A DNA stretch of 54,039 nt from Alphaproteobacteria bacterium. Its GTDB lineage: Bacteria; Pseudomonadota; Alphaproteobacteria; Rhodobacterales; Rhodobacteraceae. Position 1 is the stretch's first letter; each line of letters starts with the position of its first letter. The stretch covers positions 1 to 54,039 of the forward strand of contig JAUIAU010000021.1 of NCBI GenBank assembly GCA_030425185.1, given 5' to 3'. The notes under the pieces were generated by a model that saw only the letters and a program-made list of their open reading frames with translations, searched no databases and was not told where the DNA came from. Positions 20,126 through 28,526 of this stretch are shown piece by piece. The position numbers and the translations under genes are program-made.

Positions 20126-20949
20126 AGGTCGAAGACCATCCCTTCGCGGGTGACGAAGGCGCCCGGCGCAGCCTCGGCCAGCGTCCCCTCGAGCGCATGG
20201 AGCGCCGCGTCGCTGCGGTCGGGGGCATGGTGGAACGCCCCCCAGCGCGTCACACCGGCCGCGGCGGCGATCTCGGCGCAACGCCGCCAGTGCGAATGCC
20301 CGAAGCCGCGAAAGCCCGGATACTCGTCGGGCAGGTAGGTGGTGTCGAGAAAGGCGAGGTCGGCTCCGCGCAGCACCTCGGTCAGCGCGGCGTCCATCGG
20401 CCCGTCGTCGTGCTCGAAATCCGGCACGTAGACCGCCGTGGCCCCCGGCCCCTCGACCCTGACTGCCAGCGATCCCCCCGGATGATGGACCGGGGCGGTC
20501 ACCACGCGCAGCCCCCCGGACAGCTCCACCGCCCCGGCGCGCGGCAGCGCCCCGAAGGACAACCCGGCCCGGAACACCTCGGGCGCGAAGGGCAGGAACG
20601 GCGCGCGGATCAGCTGGCCGAGCAGCGCCTCGGCATCCGGGCAGACCGGGTCCCCGGCATACCAGAGCCGCACCGACGCACCCTCGGCGAAGAGCGGCGC
20701 GAAGAACGGCAGACCGAGCACGTGGTCGTAATGCGCGTGGGTCAGGAGCACGTCGATCTCGCGCACGCCCTCGGCCAGCAGCGAGCGTCCCAGCGGCACG
20801 ATCCCGCTGCCCGCGTCGAGCACGATGGCGCGTTCCCCGGTGCGTACCGCCAGGCAGGACGTGTTGCCGCCGTAGCGCGACGCCGAGAGCCCGGCCACCG
20901 GCAGCGTGCCGCGCGCGCCCATCACGGTCAGGGTGGCGGGGGAGGACAT
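20122..20949 (-). CDS. MBL-fold metallo-hydrolase
   Basis: 275-residue enzyme with the dimetal motif THAHYDH, a RYGGNTSC N-terminal strand, and the later DTTYLP and GHSHW segments that supply further ligands. The SRYGGNTSC start and overall length match the group of cyclic-nucleotide phosphodiesterase or PhnP-like MBL proteins in alphaproteobacteria. The substrate is unknown; several cyclic-nucleotide-binding proteins are encoded just downstream, so a cNMP phosphodiesterase role is possible but unproven. It overlaps the MFS gene end to end by four bases. Confidence 0.85.
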   Translation of the reverse strand: MSSPATLTVMGARGTLPVAGLSASRYGGNTSCLAVRTGERAIVLDAGSGIVPLGRSLLAEGVREIDVLLTHAHYDHVLGLPFFAPLFAEGASVRLWYAGDPVCPDAEALLGQLIRAPFLPFAPEVFRAGLSFGALPRAGAVELSGGLRVVTAPVHHPGGSLAVRVEGPGATAVYVPDFEHDDGPMDAALTEVLRGADLAFLDTTYLPDEYPGFRGFGHSHWRRCAEIAAAAGVTRWGAFHHAPDRSDAALHALEGTLAEAAPGAFVTREGMVFDL

Positions 20950-21135
20950 GGACGGGGCTCCGGGGCACAGGGGCAGGTTGCCGCTTCAGCCTAGCCGCCC
21001 CCCCGGCCCGGCGAAAGACGCCTGCACCCTCGCCGAAAGGCTGTAGCGCGGCAGTCACGCAAGGCAGCCCTCGACCGCCGCGGAAACTGCGGCTAAGCCG
21101 GGTCGCAACCCGTTCCGCACCGAGGTCCGCCGCCG

Positions 21136-22455
21136 ATGTCCGCCCCCGATCCCGTCGATATCCTCGCCGCAGGGGGCGTTCTGTCGGCCGTGCCGCGCAC
21201 GGCGCTGGCCCGGCTGGTCGCGGCCTGCCCGGTCGAGGCCCCTGCCCCCGGCACGCTGCTGATGGAACAGGGCGTCGAGGGCGATTTCGCGCTGGCGGTG
21301 CTGGCCGGCGACGTTCGGATCGAGGTGTCGGGCGACCTCGGCACGGCGGTCGTGGCCCGGCTCGGACCGGGCGAGCTGGTGGGGGAACTGGCCGCGGTGG
21401 CGGGCGGGCGGCGCACCGCGTCGGTTCGCGCGGGTGATGGGCTCAGGGTGTTGCGGCTGGAACGGTCCCGGCTGATGGAGGTGCTGGCCGACGCGCCCGA
21501 CCTCGCGCTTGCGGTGATCGCGGCGCTGGCGCGGCGGCTCGACCGGGTGAACGAGGCGGTCTCGGTGATGACCCGGGCGGCCACAGCGCTGGCCGATGGC
21601 AGCTACACGCCGGACATGCTCGACGCGCTGAACCGCCATGCCGACCGGCTGAGCCATTTTGCCGACGCCTTCCGCGACATGGCCGCCGAGATGGTCGAGA
21701 AGCGCACCGCCTCGCAGGAGATGCAGACCGCCGCCGCGATCCAGCGCGCCTTCCTGCCCGGCGCCCCGCCGCAGGGCCGTTTCGCCGACCGGGTCGAGAT
21801 CGCCGCGCTGATGGAACCGGCGCGCAACGTGGGCGGCGACTTCTACGACTACTTCCTGCTCGACGAGCGCCGCCTCGGCTTCGCGGTCGGCGACGTGTCG
21901 GGCAAGGGCACCCCGGCGGCGATGTTCATGTCCGTCGCCCGCACGGTGCTCAAGACCGTGGCCCGCGAGGGCGCCACGCCCGGTGCCGTGCTGGAGAGGG
22001 TCAACGACCTGCTGGCCGAGGACAATACCGAGGGCATGTTCGTGACGCTGGCCTACGGGGTGATCGACCTGGGCACCGGCTGGGTGCAGATCGCGCAGGG
22101 CGGCCACGAGGAGGTCCTCGTGCTGGGCAGCGACGGCAGACTCGACCTGCTGGCCCCGACCGGCCCGGCGCTGGGGCTCTTCGAGGGGCGCGGCTTCTCC
22201 ACCCATGCCCGCACGCTGCGGCCCGGCGACCGGCTGATCGTGGCCACCGACGGCGTGACCGAGGCCTTCGACCCCGACCGCGCGCCCTATGGCTGGGACC
22301 GGCTGCGCGCGGCCTTGCAGGGCGACGGACCGGAGGGGGCTGGCGCCACGCTCGACCGGCTGCGGCGCGACGTGGCCGCCTTCGTGCGCGGGGCCCCGGC
22401 CTCGGACGACCTGACGGTGCTGGCGCTGCGCTACCGGGGGGCGTCGGGCGGCTGA
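21136..22455 (+). CDS. Cyclic-nucleotide-binding SpoIIE/RsbU-type PP2C phosphatase
   Basis: 439-residue cytoplasmic protein. An N-terminal cNMP-binding domain (about 12-125, with GELVGELAAVAGGRRTASVRA) is followed by a helical linker and a SpoIIE-type serine phosphatase (about 195-435) with VGGDFYDYF, GDVSGKGTPAAMFM and ATDGVTEAF, the metal-binding positions of the family. Such proteins dephosphorylate an RsbV-like anti-anti-sigma factor in response to a ligand. The RsbV and RsbW partners are encoded on the opposite strand immediately downstream, with a 25-base overlap of gene ends. The phosphatase output is therefore probably gated by cAMP or another cyclic nucleotide. Confidence 0.9.
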   Translation: MSAPDPVDILAAGGVLSAVPRTALARLVAACPVEAPAPGTLLMEQGVEGDFALAVLAGDVRIEVSGDLGTAVVARLGPGELVGELAAVAGGRRTASVRAGDGLRVLRLERSRLMEVLADAPDLALAVIAALARRLDRVNEAVSVMTRAATALADGSYTPDMLDALNRHADRLSHFADAFRDMAAEMVEKRTASQEMQTAAAIQRAFLPGAPPQGRFADRVEIAALMEPARNVGGDFYDYFLLDERRLGFAVGDVSGKGTPAAMFMSVARTVLKTVAREGATPGAVLERVNDLLAEDNTEGMFVTLAYGVIDLGTGWVQIAQGGHEEVLVLGSDGRLDLLAPTGPALGLFEGRGFSTHARTLRPGDRLIVATDGVTEAFDPDRAPYGWDRLRAALQGDGPEGAGATLDRLRRDVAAFVRGAPASDDLTVLALRYRGASGG

Positions 22456-22895
22456 GCCTCGGCGCGGGCCACGCAGACCATCGTCAGGTGGTTCTGCCCC
22501 TCCGCCCGCCGATAGCGCACATCCGCCGCCGTCTCGCGGATCAGCGTGATCCCGAACCCGCCGATACCCGCCGAGGCGAGGTCGGTCAGCGGCGCGGCGG
22601 GCGGCCGCGACAGGGGATCAAAGGCGATCCCGTTGTCGATCACTTCCGCCGACACGCGATAGGGCGAGAGCAGCAGGCGCACCTCGACTTCCGGCGCGTC
22701 CGTCGCGCCGTCCCCCTCGAAGGCATAGGAGAGCACGTTCGCCACCGCCTCGTTCAGGCAGAGCTTGAGGTCGCCCGCGAGATCGGGCGGCACCCCGGCG
22801 CCGGCCACCTGGCCCGCGTACCAGTCGTTCAGCCGCGCGACCTCGGACAGGTCGGACCCGAGCCGCAGCACGGCGGGACCGGCGGCCTCCGTCAT
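22431..22895 (-). CDS. RsbW-like anti-sigma factor serine kinase (GHKL ATPase)
   Basis: 154-residue HATPase_c protein. Visible boxes are LCLNEAVANVLSYAF (N-box), EVIDNGIAFDPL (G1 box) and GIGGFGITLIRETAADVRYRR (G2 region). It should bind ATP, phosphorylate the RsbV-like protein encoded just upstream, and sequester a target, classically a sigma factor. No sigma-factor gene lies in the window, so the target is unknown. It starts two bases after the rsbV-like stop and is clearly co-transcribed with it. Confidence 0.88.
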   Translation of the reverse strand: MTEAAGPAVLRLGSDLSEVARLNDWYAGQVAGAGVPPDLAGDLKLCLNEAVANVLSYAFEGDGATDAPEVEVRLLLSPYRVSAEVIDNGIAFDPLSRPPAAPLTDLASAGIGGFGITLIRETAADVRYRRAEGQNHLTMVCVARAEAQPPDAPR

Positions 22896-22897
22896 CC

Positions 22898-23233
22898 TCA
22901 GGCGACGGCGGCGCGCGCGGACGCCTCGTCCTCGACCACCGGGATCAGCGTGTCGACGCCGGTCGCGCTCAGCACCTTGCGCGCGGCCTCGTTGACGCCG
23001 AAGAGCGCCATCTTGCCGCCGCGCTTGTCGATCGGCTTCGCCGTCTTCACCAGCACCCGCACCCCGATCGAGGCGAGGAAATCGACCCCGGTGAAATCCA
23101 CGATGACCTTCTGCGCCCGGCCTGCGATCACGCTGAACGGCAGGTCCACGTCCCCCGCCCCGGCAATGTCGAACGGGCCGGTCAGGGTCACCTTCAGGGT
23201 CCCGTTCTCGAGTTCGGTCTGGGTCATCTGCAT
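22898..23233 (-). CDS. STAS-domain anti-anti-sigma factor (RsbV-like)
   Basis: 111-residue single STAS domain. The phosphorylatable serine lies in VDFTGVDFLASIGVRVL, at the usual start of the second helix. In partner switching, the unphosphorylated form binds RsbW and frees its target; the SpoIIE phosphatase encoded next door would reset it. The first ATG (23233) is preceded by AAAGGAG at good spacing; a second in-frame ATG follows two codons later. First gene of the rsbV-rsbW pair. Confidence 0.9.
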   Translation of the reverse strand: MQMTQTELENGTLKVTLTGPFDIAGAGDVDLPFSVIAGRAQKVIVDFTGVDFLASIGVRVLVKTAKPIDKRGGKMALFGVNEAARKVLSATGVDTLIPVVEDEASARAAVA

Positions 23234-23342
23234 CGCGTGTCTCTCCTTTGCGGGGGGCAGGCAGCCACCCCGTGCGAAAGATAGCTGTTAGCCCCGCTCT
23301 GCGACAGTTTCTTGACAGGCGCCGGCCGGAGCGCCTGCCGCG

Positions 23343-24080
23343 TCAGTTCAGGCGGCCGGGGCGCGGCGGAACCGGCGGGCGCGGCGGGGCGGCAGGACGC
23401 GGCATCGGGATCGACTGGGCAACCTTGCCCGCCAGATCGCGGGTGAAGCGGGCGATCAGCGCGTTGTTCAGACCGGCGTTGCGCCGCATCAGCGCCTTCA
23501 GGTCGTCGGTCTGCCAGGCCACGAAGGGCGTGCCGGGTGGCAGCACGACGCTGGCGCTGGCGGCGTTGCCGGTGAGGAAGGCGATCTCGCCCGCGAACCC
23601 GGGCCCCTTCGCCTCGGCCTGCTGGTCGCCCTTGACCACGAGGAAGCGGAACCCCTCGATGTAGAAGAGCTTGGAGACCTCGTCGCCTTCGAGGATGATC
23701 CGGGTCTCCTCGACCGTCTGGCGATAGTCGGCGATCCGGTTGATCCGTCGGAACTGGCCGGGTGTGAGCGTGCGGAAGGCGGCGTAGAGGCGTTTCTGGC
23801 GGGCGGGCAGCGCGAAGGTCGTCCGTTCCCGCAGGAAGGCCAGCACCACCAGCAGCCCGAGCGCCCCGAGCAGCGCCAGCGCCGCGCCATAGGGCAGCGC
23901 CGGACCGACGATCAGGGCGACGTAGACGGCGTCGAAGAGGATCCCGGCGAACACCAGTCCGCGCAGCCAGACCTCGTCGCGGGCGAGAAACCCCGCCGCC
24001 TTGAGCACCAGCCCCGCCATGAGAAGCGTCTCGAGCCCGTAGAGCCCGAGCGGCATCCCGACATAGGCCGTATCGTCCAT
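23343..24080 (-). CDS. Popeye-domain membrane protein
   Basis: 245-residue protein with three predicted membrane helices (about 8-28, 36-58, 62-85) followed by a cytoplasmic domain (about 100-225) resembling the Popeye family, which shares the cyclic-nucleotide-binding fold. Visible features are the YRQTVEETRIILEGDEVSKLFYIEG region, GPGFAGEIAFLTG where the phosphate-binding cassette lies, and ASASVVLPPGTPFVAW. Animal POPDC proteins have the same three-helix plus cNMP-domain layout. The C-terminus is Pro/Arg-rich. It is the second cNMP-type protein in this cluster. The ATG has GGGGAGAGG at good spacing. The ligand has not been shown. Confidence 0.75.
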   Translation of the reverse strand: MDDTAYVGMPLGLYGLETLLMAGLVLKAAGFLARDEVWLRGLVFAGILFDAVYVALIVGPALPYGAALALLGALGLLVVLAFLRERTTFALPARQKRLYAAFRTLTPGQFRRINRIADYRQTVEETRIILEGDEVSKLFYIEGFRFLVVKGDQQAEAKGPGFAGEIAFLTGNAASASVVLPPGTPFVAWQTDDLKALMRRNAGLNNALIARFTRDLAGKVAQSIPMPRPAAPPRPPVPPRPGRLN

Positions 24081-24366
24081 GACCTCTCCCCTGCCCGCCT
24101 AATCCCCCGTCGGACCCTTGGGATACCGGTCCCGCCGGGGAGCGTCCATCACGACGCGGCGTTTTTCACGCGGGCGTGGTGACCGGGTCGCAGGCCCGCG
24201 GTGTGGCCGCGGCAAGACCCCAGGGACGATCCGAGTCGCCCGGCACCCTGTATCGATGGACAGGGGAATGGGAACTTGCAACAACAAGGACCTGGGAAGC
24301 TCTGGTGCCCGTTCCCCCCCCGCCGAACCGTCGGGTCAGGGCGGCGCCACTCCGGGAGACATGCGG

Positions 24367-24981
24367 ATGCACGTTCTGTTGGCGGATGATCACGACCTGT
24401 TTCTCGAAACCGTCGGTGCCTACCTCGAGGCCCGCGCGGACATCACCGTCGAGACCTGCGGCACCCTCGACGACGCCTGCGCGCGGCTCGAGTCCGGCAC
24501 CCGCTACGACCTCGTCCTGCTGGACTTCTCGATGCCGGGGATGCGCGGGCTCGACGGGCTGACGCGCGCGCTCGCGTGCAGCGGGGGCACCCCCGTCGGG
24601 ATCATGTCGGGCACCGCCACCCGCGACACCGCCAACGCGGCGATCGCGGCCGGGGCGGTCGGGTTCCTGCCCAAGACGATGGCCGCCAAGTCGCTGGTCA
24701 ACGCGATCCGGTTCATGGCGATGGGCGAGACCTACGTGCCGCTCGATTTCCTGAACGGGACCGGTCAGGGCGCCGAGGGCGACCTTGCCGCCAGCCTGTC
24801 GGAACGCGAACGGCAGGTGCTGCAGGGCCTGTGCCGCGGCGAGTCGAACAAGGAAATCGCCCGCGACCTGGACCTGCAGGAAGTTACCGTGAAGCTGCAC
24901 GTGAAGACCCTCTGCCGCAAGCTGGGCGCCACCAACCGCACGCAGGCCGCGCTGATCGGGCGGGAAGCCGGACTGGCCTGA
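24367..24981 (+). CDS. LuxR/NarL-family response regulator
   Basis: 204-residue two-domain regulator. The receiver domain (about 1-120) has the acidic pair in LLADDHD, the phospho-acceptor Asp in LVLLDFSMPGM and a conserved Lys in GFLPKTMAAK. The GerE-type helix-turn-helix (about 140-200) has LSERERQVLQGLCRGESNKEIA. Start: GGGAG lies eight bases before the ATG at 24367 and only two before the ATG at 24361, so the former is favoured. No histidine kinase gene is nearby. It sits between the Popeye gene and the first bactofilin. Confidence 0.9.
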   Translation: MHVLLADDHDLFLETVGAYLEARADITVETCGTLDDACARLESGTRYDLVLLDFSMPGMRGLDGLTRALACSGGTPVGIMSGTATRDTANAAIAAGAVGFLPKTMAAKSLVNAIRFMAMGETYVPLDFLNGTGQGAEGDLAASLSERERQVLQGLCRGESNKEIARDLDLQEVTVKLHVKTLCRKLGATNRTQAALIGREAGLA

Positions 24982-25208
24982 TCCCGCGGGCGGAGCGCCC
25001 CGCGCGAGACGGGAGCGCGCATCCTCCGCCGCAGTGTCCCCGGTCATCTATCCACAGCCGGATCTCCGAGATACCTACTTCATGTTGTAGTCTGGCGATT
25101 TCTGCGCAACAGGGGTGGTAGGAACCACCCCAGGTATCTTCCGTTTTCTTGACCGCGGAGCCGATCCCTCCCCTTCTGCCGGCGCTGCCAATCAGGAAAG
25201 GGAACCAC

Positions 25209-25652
25209 ATGGGTCCAATCACGCGCCCGGGCCAACCGCCCGCACGTCCGGAACCGCCACAGCGGCTCGAGGGATCGTACATCGGCGCCGAGCTGCTCAT
25301 CGAGGGGGTCATCGAGGGGGCGAGGCACCTCGTCATCGACGGCAACGTGAAAGGCACGATCGGCGCGGGTCGTGTCACCATCGGGGGTGACGCCCGCGTC
25401 GATGGCGAGATCGAGGCACAAGACCTCACGATCAACGGAACGCTCAAGGGCAAGATCACGACCGGCAACCTCGTGCTGCGGAGCACGGCCGACGTCGACG
25501 CGGACATCGTCTACGCGACGCTGGGGATCGACAACGGTGCCCGGATCAACGCAACGCTGCACTGCGCCGAGGCGGCCTCCGCCCGGCACGACGACCGGGC
25601 CGCAGCGCCCGCGGATGCCGAGGACGGCCCCGTGCTGGTCGTCAACGGCTGA
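25209..25652 (+). CDS. Bactofilin (first copy)
   Basis: 147-residue bactofilin, a polymer-forming bacterial cytoskeletal protein with a right-handed beta-helix core (DUF583). Short repeats such as LIEGVIEG, VIDGNVKGTI, VTIGGDARVDGEIEA and LTINGTLKGKI make up the core (about 30-125), flanked by Pro-rich and Ala-rich disordered tails. ATG 25209 is preceded by AGGAAAGGG. Bactofilins scaffold cell-wall enzymes and shape-determining proteins. A second, different copy follows about 200 bases on, and uppP after that. Confidence 0.9.
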   Translation: MGPITRPGQPPARPEPPQRLEGSYIGAELLIEGVIEGARHLVIDGNVKGTIGAGRVTIGGDARVDGEIEAQDLTINGTLKGKITTGNLVLRSTADVDADIVYATLGIDNGARINATLHCAEAASARHDDRAAAPADAEDGPVLVVNG

Positions 25653-25855
25653 CACATGCCGGATCACCGGACAGGCCGCGCCCGGGTTCGGGCACCGGCC
25701 TGTCCGGACCTGTCGCAACAGACTTTAGAAGAGGCTGACGTCTCGCGCCTCTTCGGCCAGAACTGCATCGGGCAAAGGGATCGGACGGCGGGGGGCATGC
25801 GCTGTCCTGCCCGGGTCCTCCCGCTCGGCGAGGCAGAAACAGGCAGAAAGGACGC

Positions 25856-26350
25856 ATGATGTTTTCGAAATCCAAGATCCACGAACCCGGCCCGGGAACA
25901 CAGGAGGTTCAGCGTCCTGCGGCGCTCGGCGCCCCCGTCCAGCGCCCCGTCCCGCCGATGCCGCGCGACGAGTCGCGGGCCGACGAGGTCGCCCGTCCGA
26001 AAACGATCCCCTCGGTGATCTCGCAGGAGATGAGCATCACCGGCAACCTGCGCGGAACCGGCGAGATCAAGGTCGAGGGCCGGGTCAAGGGCGATATCCG
26101 CACCCATCTGCTCACCGTGGGGGAAACCGCGCTGATCGAGGGCGAGGTGCTGGCCGATGACGTCGTCATCCACGGCCACATCGTGGGCACGGTGCGCGGG
26201 CTGAAGGTCCGGTTGTCGGCAACCGCGCGCGTCGAGGGGGACATCCACCACAAGATGCTCGCCATCGAGTCCGGCGCCGGGTTCGAAGGCTCGGTCCACC
26301 GTCAGGACGATCCGCTCGGAAAGCCCGACGGTCGCGTCGCCAAGAAATAA
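25856..26350 (+). CDS. Bactofilin (second copy)
   Basis: 164-residue bactofilin with a longer N-terminal tail (about 55 residues, with Pro/Gln/Arg) before the beta-helix core (about 58-145: SQEMSITGNLRGTGEIKVEG, GRVKGDIRTH, GEVLADDVVIHG, ARVEGDIHHK). A second ATG one codon later is better spaced from the AAAGGA ribosome-binding site. It differs clearly from the upstream copy, so this is an old duplication or two functional types that may co-polymerise. It ends about 145 bases before uppP. Confidence 0.9.
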   Translation: MMFSKSKIHEPGPGTQEVQRPAALGAPVQRPVPPMPRDESRADEVARPKTIPSVISQEMSITGNLRGTGEIKVEGRVKGDIRTHLLTVGETALIEGEVLADDVVIHGHIVGTVRGLKVRLSATARVEGDIHHKMLAIESGAGFEGSVHRQDDPLGKPDGRVAKK

Positions 26351-26494
26351 CCGACCCGGACGGTGCTGACGCGGAACAGGCGGGACCGCCTGTTCCGGCC
26401 AACCGCCCGACGACCACCGCCACGATGCCAGCCGGGTCAAAGGACCCGCGCGGCTGGCGCGTGCCGGAGCTGCGATCAACCTGGACCCGTACTC

Positions 26495-27298
26495 ATGAGC
26501 CTTCTCTTCATTCTCCTGATTGCCGTGATCCAGGGACTCACGGAGTTCCTTCCCGTGTCCTCCGCCGGGCATCTGGCGGCCGTGCCGCTGTTGACCGGAC
26601 TGCCCGACCAGGGGCTGAAGATCGACGTCGCGGTGCATGTCGGCACGCTCGGCGCGGTGGTCTACTACTTCCGGGACGACGTGGCCCTCGCCCTGACCGG
26701 CGTCGGAAACCTGCTGACCGGCCGGCTGAACGGACCGGGTGTCCGCCTCGCGATCTGCCTGCTGAGCGCCACGGTCCCGGTCCTGCTGGCCGGGGCGGCC
26801 ATCCGGCTGCTGGGGGTCGATCTGCTGCTGCGGTCCCTGCCCGTCATCGGCTGGGCCACGCTGATCTTCGGCGGCTTGCTGTGGTGGGCGGACCGCAAGG
26901 GCGTGCACGAGTGGCGTGCCGAAAGCTGGTCCCTGCGGGATGCCGTGCTCATGGGGCTGGCGCAGGTCCTCGCCCTGGTGCCCGGCACATCCCGCGCCGG
27001 TATCACGATCACCGCGGCGCGCTGGCTGGGCTACCGCCGCGAGGAAGCGGCCCGGCTGTCCATGTTGATGTCGGTCCCGCCGATCCTTGCCTCCGCCGCG
27101 TACCTCGGCCTCGAAAGCAGCTTCACGCTGACATGGGACGGCGTTCTGCAGACGGCGGTGGCCGTGCTCGCGTCATTCGGGGCCGCCCTCGTCGCCCTGT
27201 TCCTGATGATGCGGTATCTTCGGGTCTACGGCTATACACCCTACGTGATCTACCGTATCGGCTTGGGGCTCGTGCTCCTTCTCATTGCGTATACCTGA
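26495..27298 (+). CDS. uppP: Undecaprenyl-diphosphatase UppP (BacA)
   Basis: 267-residue multi-pass membrane enzyme that dephosphorylates undecaprenyl pyrophosphate, recycling the lipid carrier for peptidoglycan precursors. The catalytic motif QGLTEFLPVSSAGHL is at the N-terminus and the second motif PGTSRAG is in the middle. In this copy the more common PGTSRSG has Ala in place of the second Ser. Length and topology are normal. It follows two bactofilin genes, which fits reports of bactofilins scaffolding cell-wall synthesis. Confidence 0.95.
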   Translation: MSLLFILLIAVIQGLTEFLPVSSAGHLAAVPLLTGLPDQGLKIDVAVHVGTLGAVVYYFRDDVALALTGVGNLLTGRLNGPGVRLAICLLSATVPVLLAGAAIRLLGVDLLLRSLPVIGWATLIFGGLLWWADRKGVHEWRAESWSLRDAVLMGLAQVLALVPGTSRAGITITAARWLGYRREEAARLSMLMSVPPILASAAYLGLESSFTLTWDGVLQTAVAVLASFGAALVALFLMMRYLRVYGYTPYVIYRIGLGLVLLLIAYT

Positions 27299-27362
27299 TG
27301 CAGCCCTTCCCGCGACGCACTCGCTCCGACACGGCGCACCGGGACCACGCGAGGGAGACGCC

Positions 27363-27710
27363 GTGATCCTCGGCACCTATGCGGGCTTCCTCGACGGCCG
27401 CTACCTCGGGCTCTACCGGGCCTTCTTTCGCTGGGGCGCACGCCGCCGGGTTGCGCGCGACGTGGGCCGCCGCGCCCGCGATCCGGCCGTGACGGTCTAT
27501 CGTGTGACGCCCGAGGTCCGGGCCGCGCTCGGGGAATGGGCTCTTGCGGGGGCCGACAGCCAGCGCTGCCCTATCCCCGCCGAACGCGGCAAACGGCGCT
27601 ACCCGGTGCCGCGCCACTTCGAGCGGGATCTCTGGGGCGGCGCGTATGACAAGGGGGACGATCCCCGCCCGGCCCGCGTGCCCGACGCGGCGGATCCGCC
27701 AACGGGGTGA
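27363..27710 (+). CDS. Hypothetical protein
   Basis: 115-residue basic protein starting at GTG (ILGTYAGFLDGRYLGLYRAFF), with GAGGGAG upstream at good spacing. No domain recognised. It is rich in Arg and aromatic residues and contains RYPVPRHFERDLWGG; the C-terminus is Pro/Asp-rich. It begins 64 bases after uppP and may be the last gene of that run. Codon use resembles the neighbours. The upstream in-frame ATG at 27285 would overlap the end of uppP and is less likely. Confidence 0.5.
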   Translation: MILGTYAGFLDGRYLGLYRAFFRWGARRRVARDVGRRARDPAVTVYRVTPEVRAALGEWALAGADSQRCPIPAERGKRRYPVPRHFERDLWGGAYDKGDDPRPARVPDAADPPTG

Positions 27711-28006
27711 CCTGCTGCGGGACTGGAAGGATCGGGAGCGGGGTCGCTCGGGATCGGGAAATGGTTCGTAGCGGCGAGATTACCGAAGGGTGCGAGATTT
27801 CGCTCGCGACGCTGCCATTACGGAATTGCGCCAGAAGCCGCTGAGGGCCTTATTCGAAAGAATGCAGCATTAAGCGTGTATTCCGTGACAATGGCCAAAA
27901 TTGGCACAATCCAGTTCACAAAACTCCATGTTCGGATGGTATTCGTTTTCGCCCTGATGCACCTTGCGGCGAAAACCGATCCGGAAACCACCGACAGGAC
28001 TCACCC
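27711..28006. other. Intergenic region with a perfect hairpin
   Basis: No protein gene. The right half is clearly AT-richer than its surroundings. A perfect 9-bp inverted repeat, GTTTTCGCC (27945-27953) and GGCGAAAAC (27968-27976), lies about 30 bases upstream of the META-domain gene. It could be part of its leader or an operator; nothing identifies the factor. Confidence 0.4.
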
Positions 28007-28471
28007 ATGCCCAGACCGATGACGGCCCTCATGATCGCCCTTGTAGTGGCCTCGTCCGCACAGCTGCGGGCCGAGACGCCCGCAATCGCCCCGATCACCC
28101 TCCAGCCCGTCACCGAGGTGCCGACCGAACTCCGCGGCGACTGGCGGGTGGTCGCGATCCGGGACGAGGCCGGGATGACCGCCGTCGCCGCCGAGGAACC
28201 GGCGATGACCATCGCCTTCAACGGCGACGGGTTCGGGCTGTCGGCCGGGTGCAACGGCGTGGGCGGCGATCTCTTCGCGCGCGACGGCGCCCACCATGTC
28301 GTCGGAGACACGTTCAGCACGATGATGCTGTGCCCCGAGCCGCTCGACCGGCAGGAGCGGCGGTTGTGGCAGGCCTTCCCCGAGGAAGGCCATTACCACC
28401 GCATCGGGCAGTACCTCTACCTGTTCGACGGGGACGGGCAGTTGAGCCTGGCGCTGTCGAAGGCCAACTGA
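28007..28471 (+). CDS. Exported META-domain protein (HslJ-like)
   Basis: 154-residue protein with a signal peptide (about 1-23, ending QLRA) and a single META domain (about 38-150). Diagnostic features are LRGDWRVVAI, the SAGCNGVGGDLF segment and TMMLCPEPLDRQERRLWQAF. In E. coli HslJ this domain is linked to novobiocin resistance, but its biochemical role is unknown. The two domain cysteines could form a disulfide in the periplasm. It lacks a lipobox. It is convergent with another exported protein gene. Confidence 0.82.
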   Translation: MPRPMTALMIALVVASSAQLRAETPAIAPITLQPVTEVPTELRGDWRVVAIRDEAGMTAVAAEEPAMTIAFNGDGFGLSAGCNGVGGDLFARDGAHHVVGDTFSTMMLCPEPLDRQERRLWQAFPEEGHYHRIGQYLYLFDGDGQLSLALSKAN

Positions 28472-28485
28472 CGTCCGCCGATCGA

Positions 28486-28514
28486 GCGACACGCGGACGG
28501 ATGCCGCGTGTCGC
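28486..28514. terminator. Hairpin between convergent genes
   Basis: Perfect 11-bp stem, GCGACACGCGG and CCGCGTGTCGC, with a 7-base loop, between the convergent META and exported-protein genes. There is no T-run on either side, so it is at best a weak intrinsic terminator or an mRNA-end stabiliser for both. Confidence 0.45.
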
Positions 28515-28526
28515 CGGCGCCGCGTG

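Noticed and set aside
27908-27931. Sigma-54 promoter (TTGGCAC...)
   Set aside because: The -24 element is present, but the -12 GC does not occur at the correct spacing.
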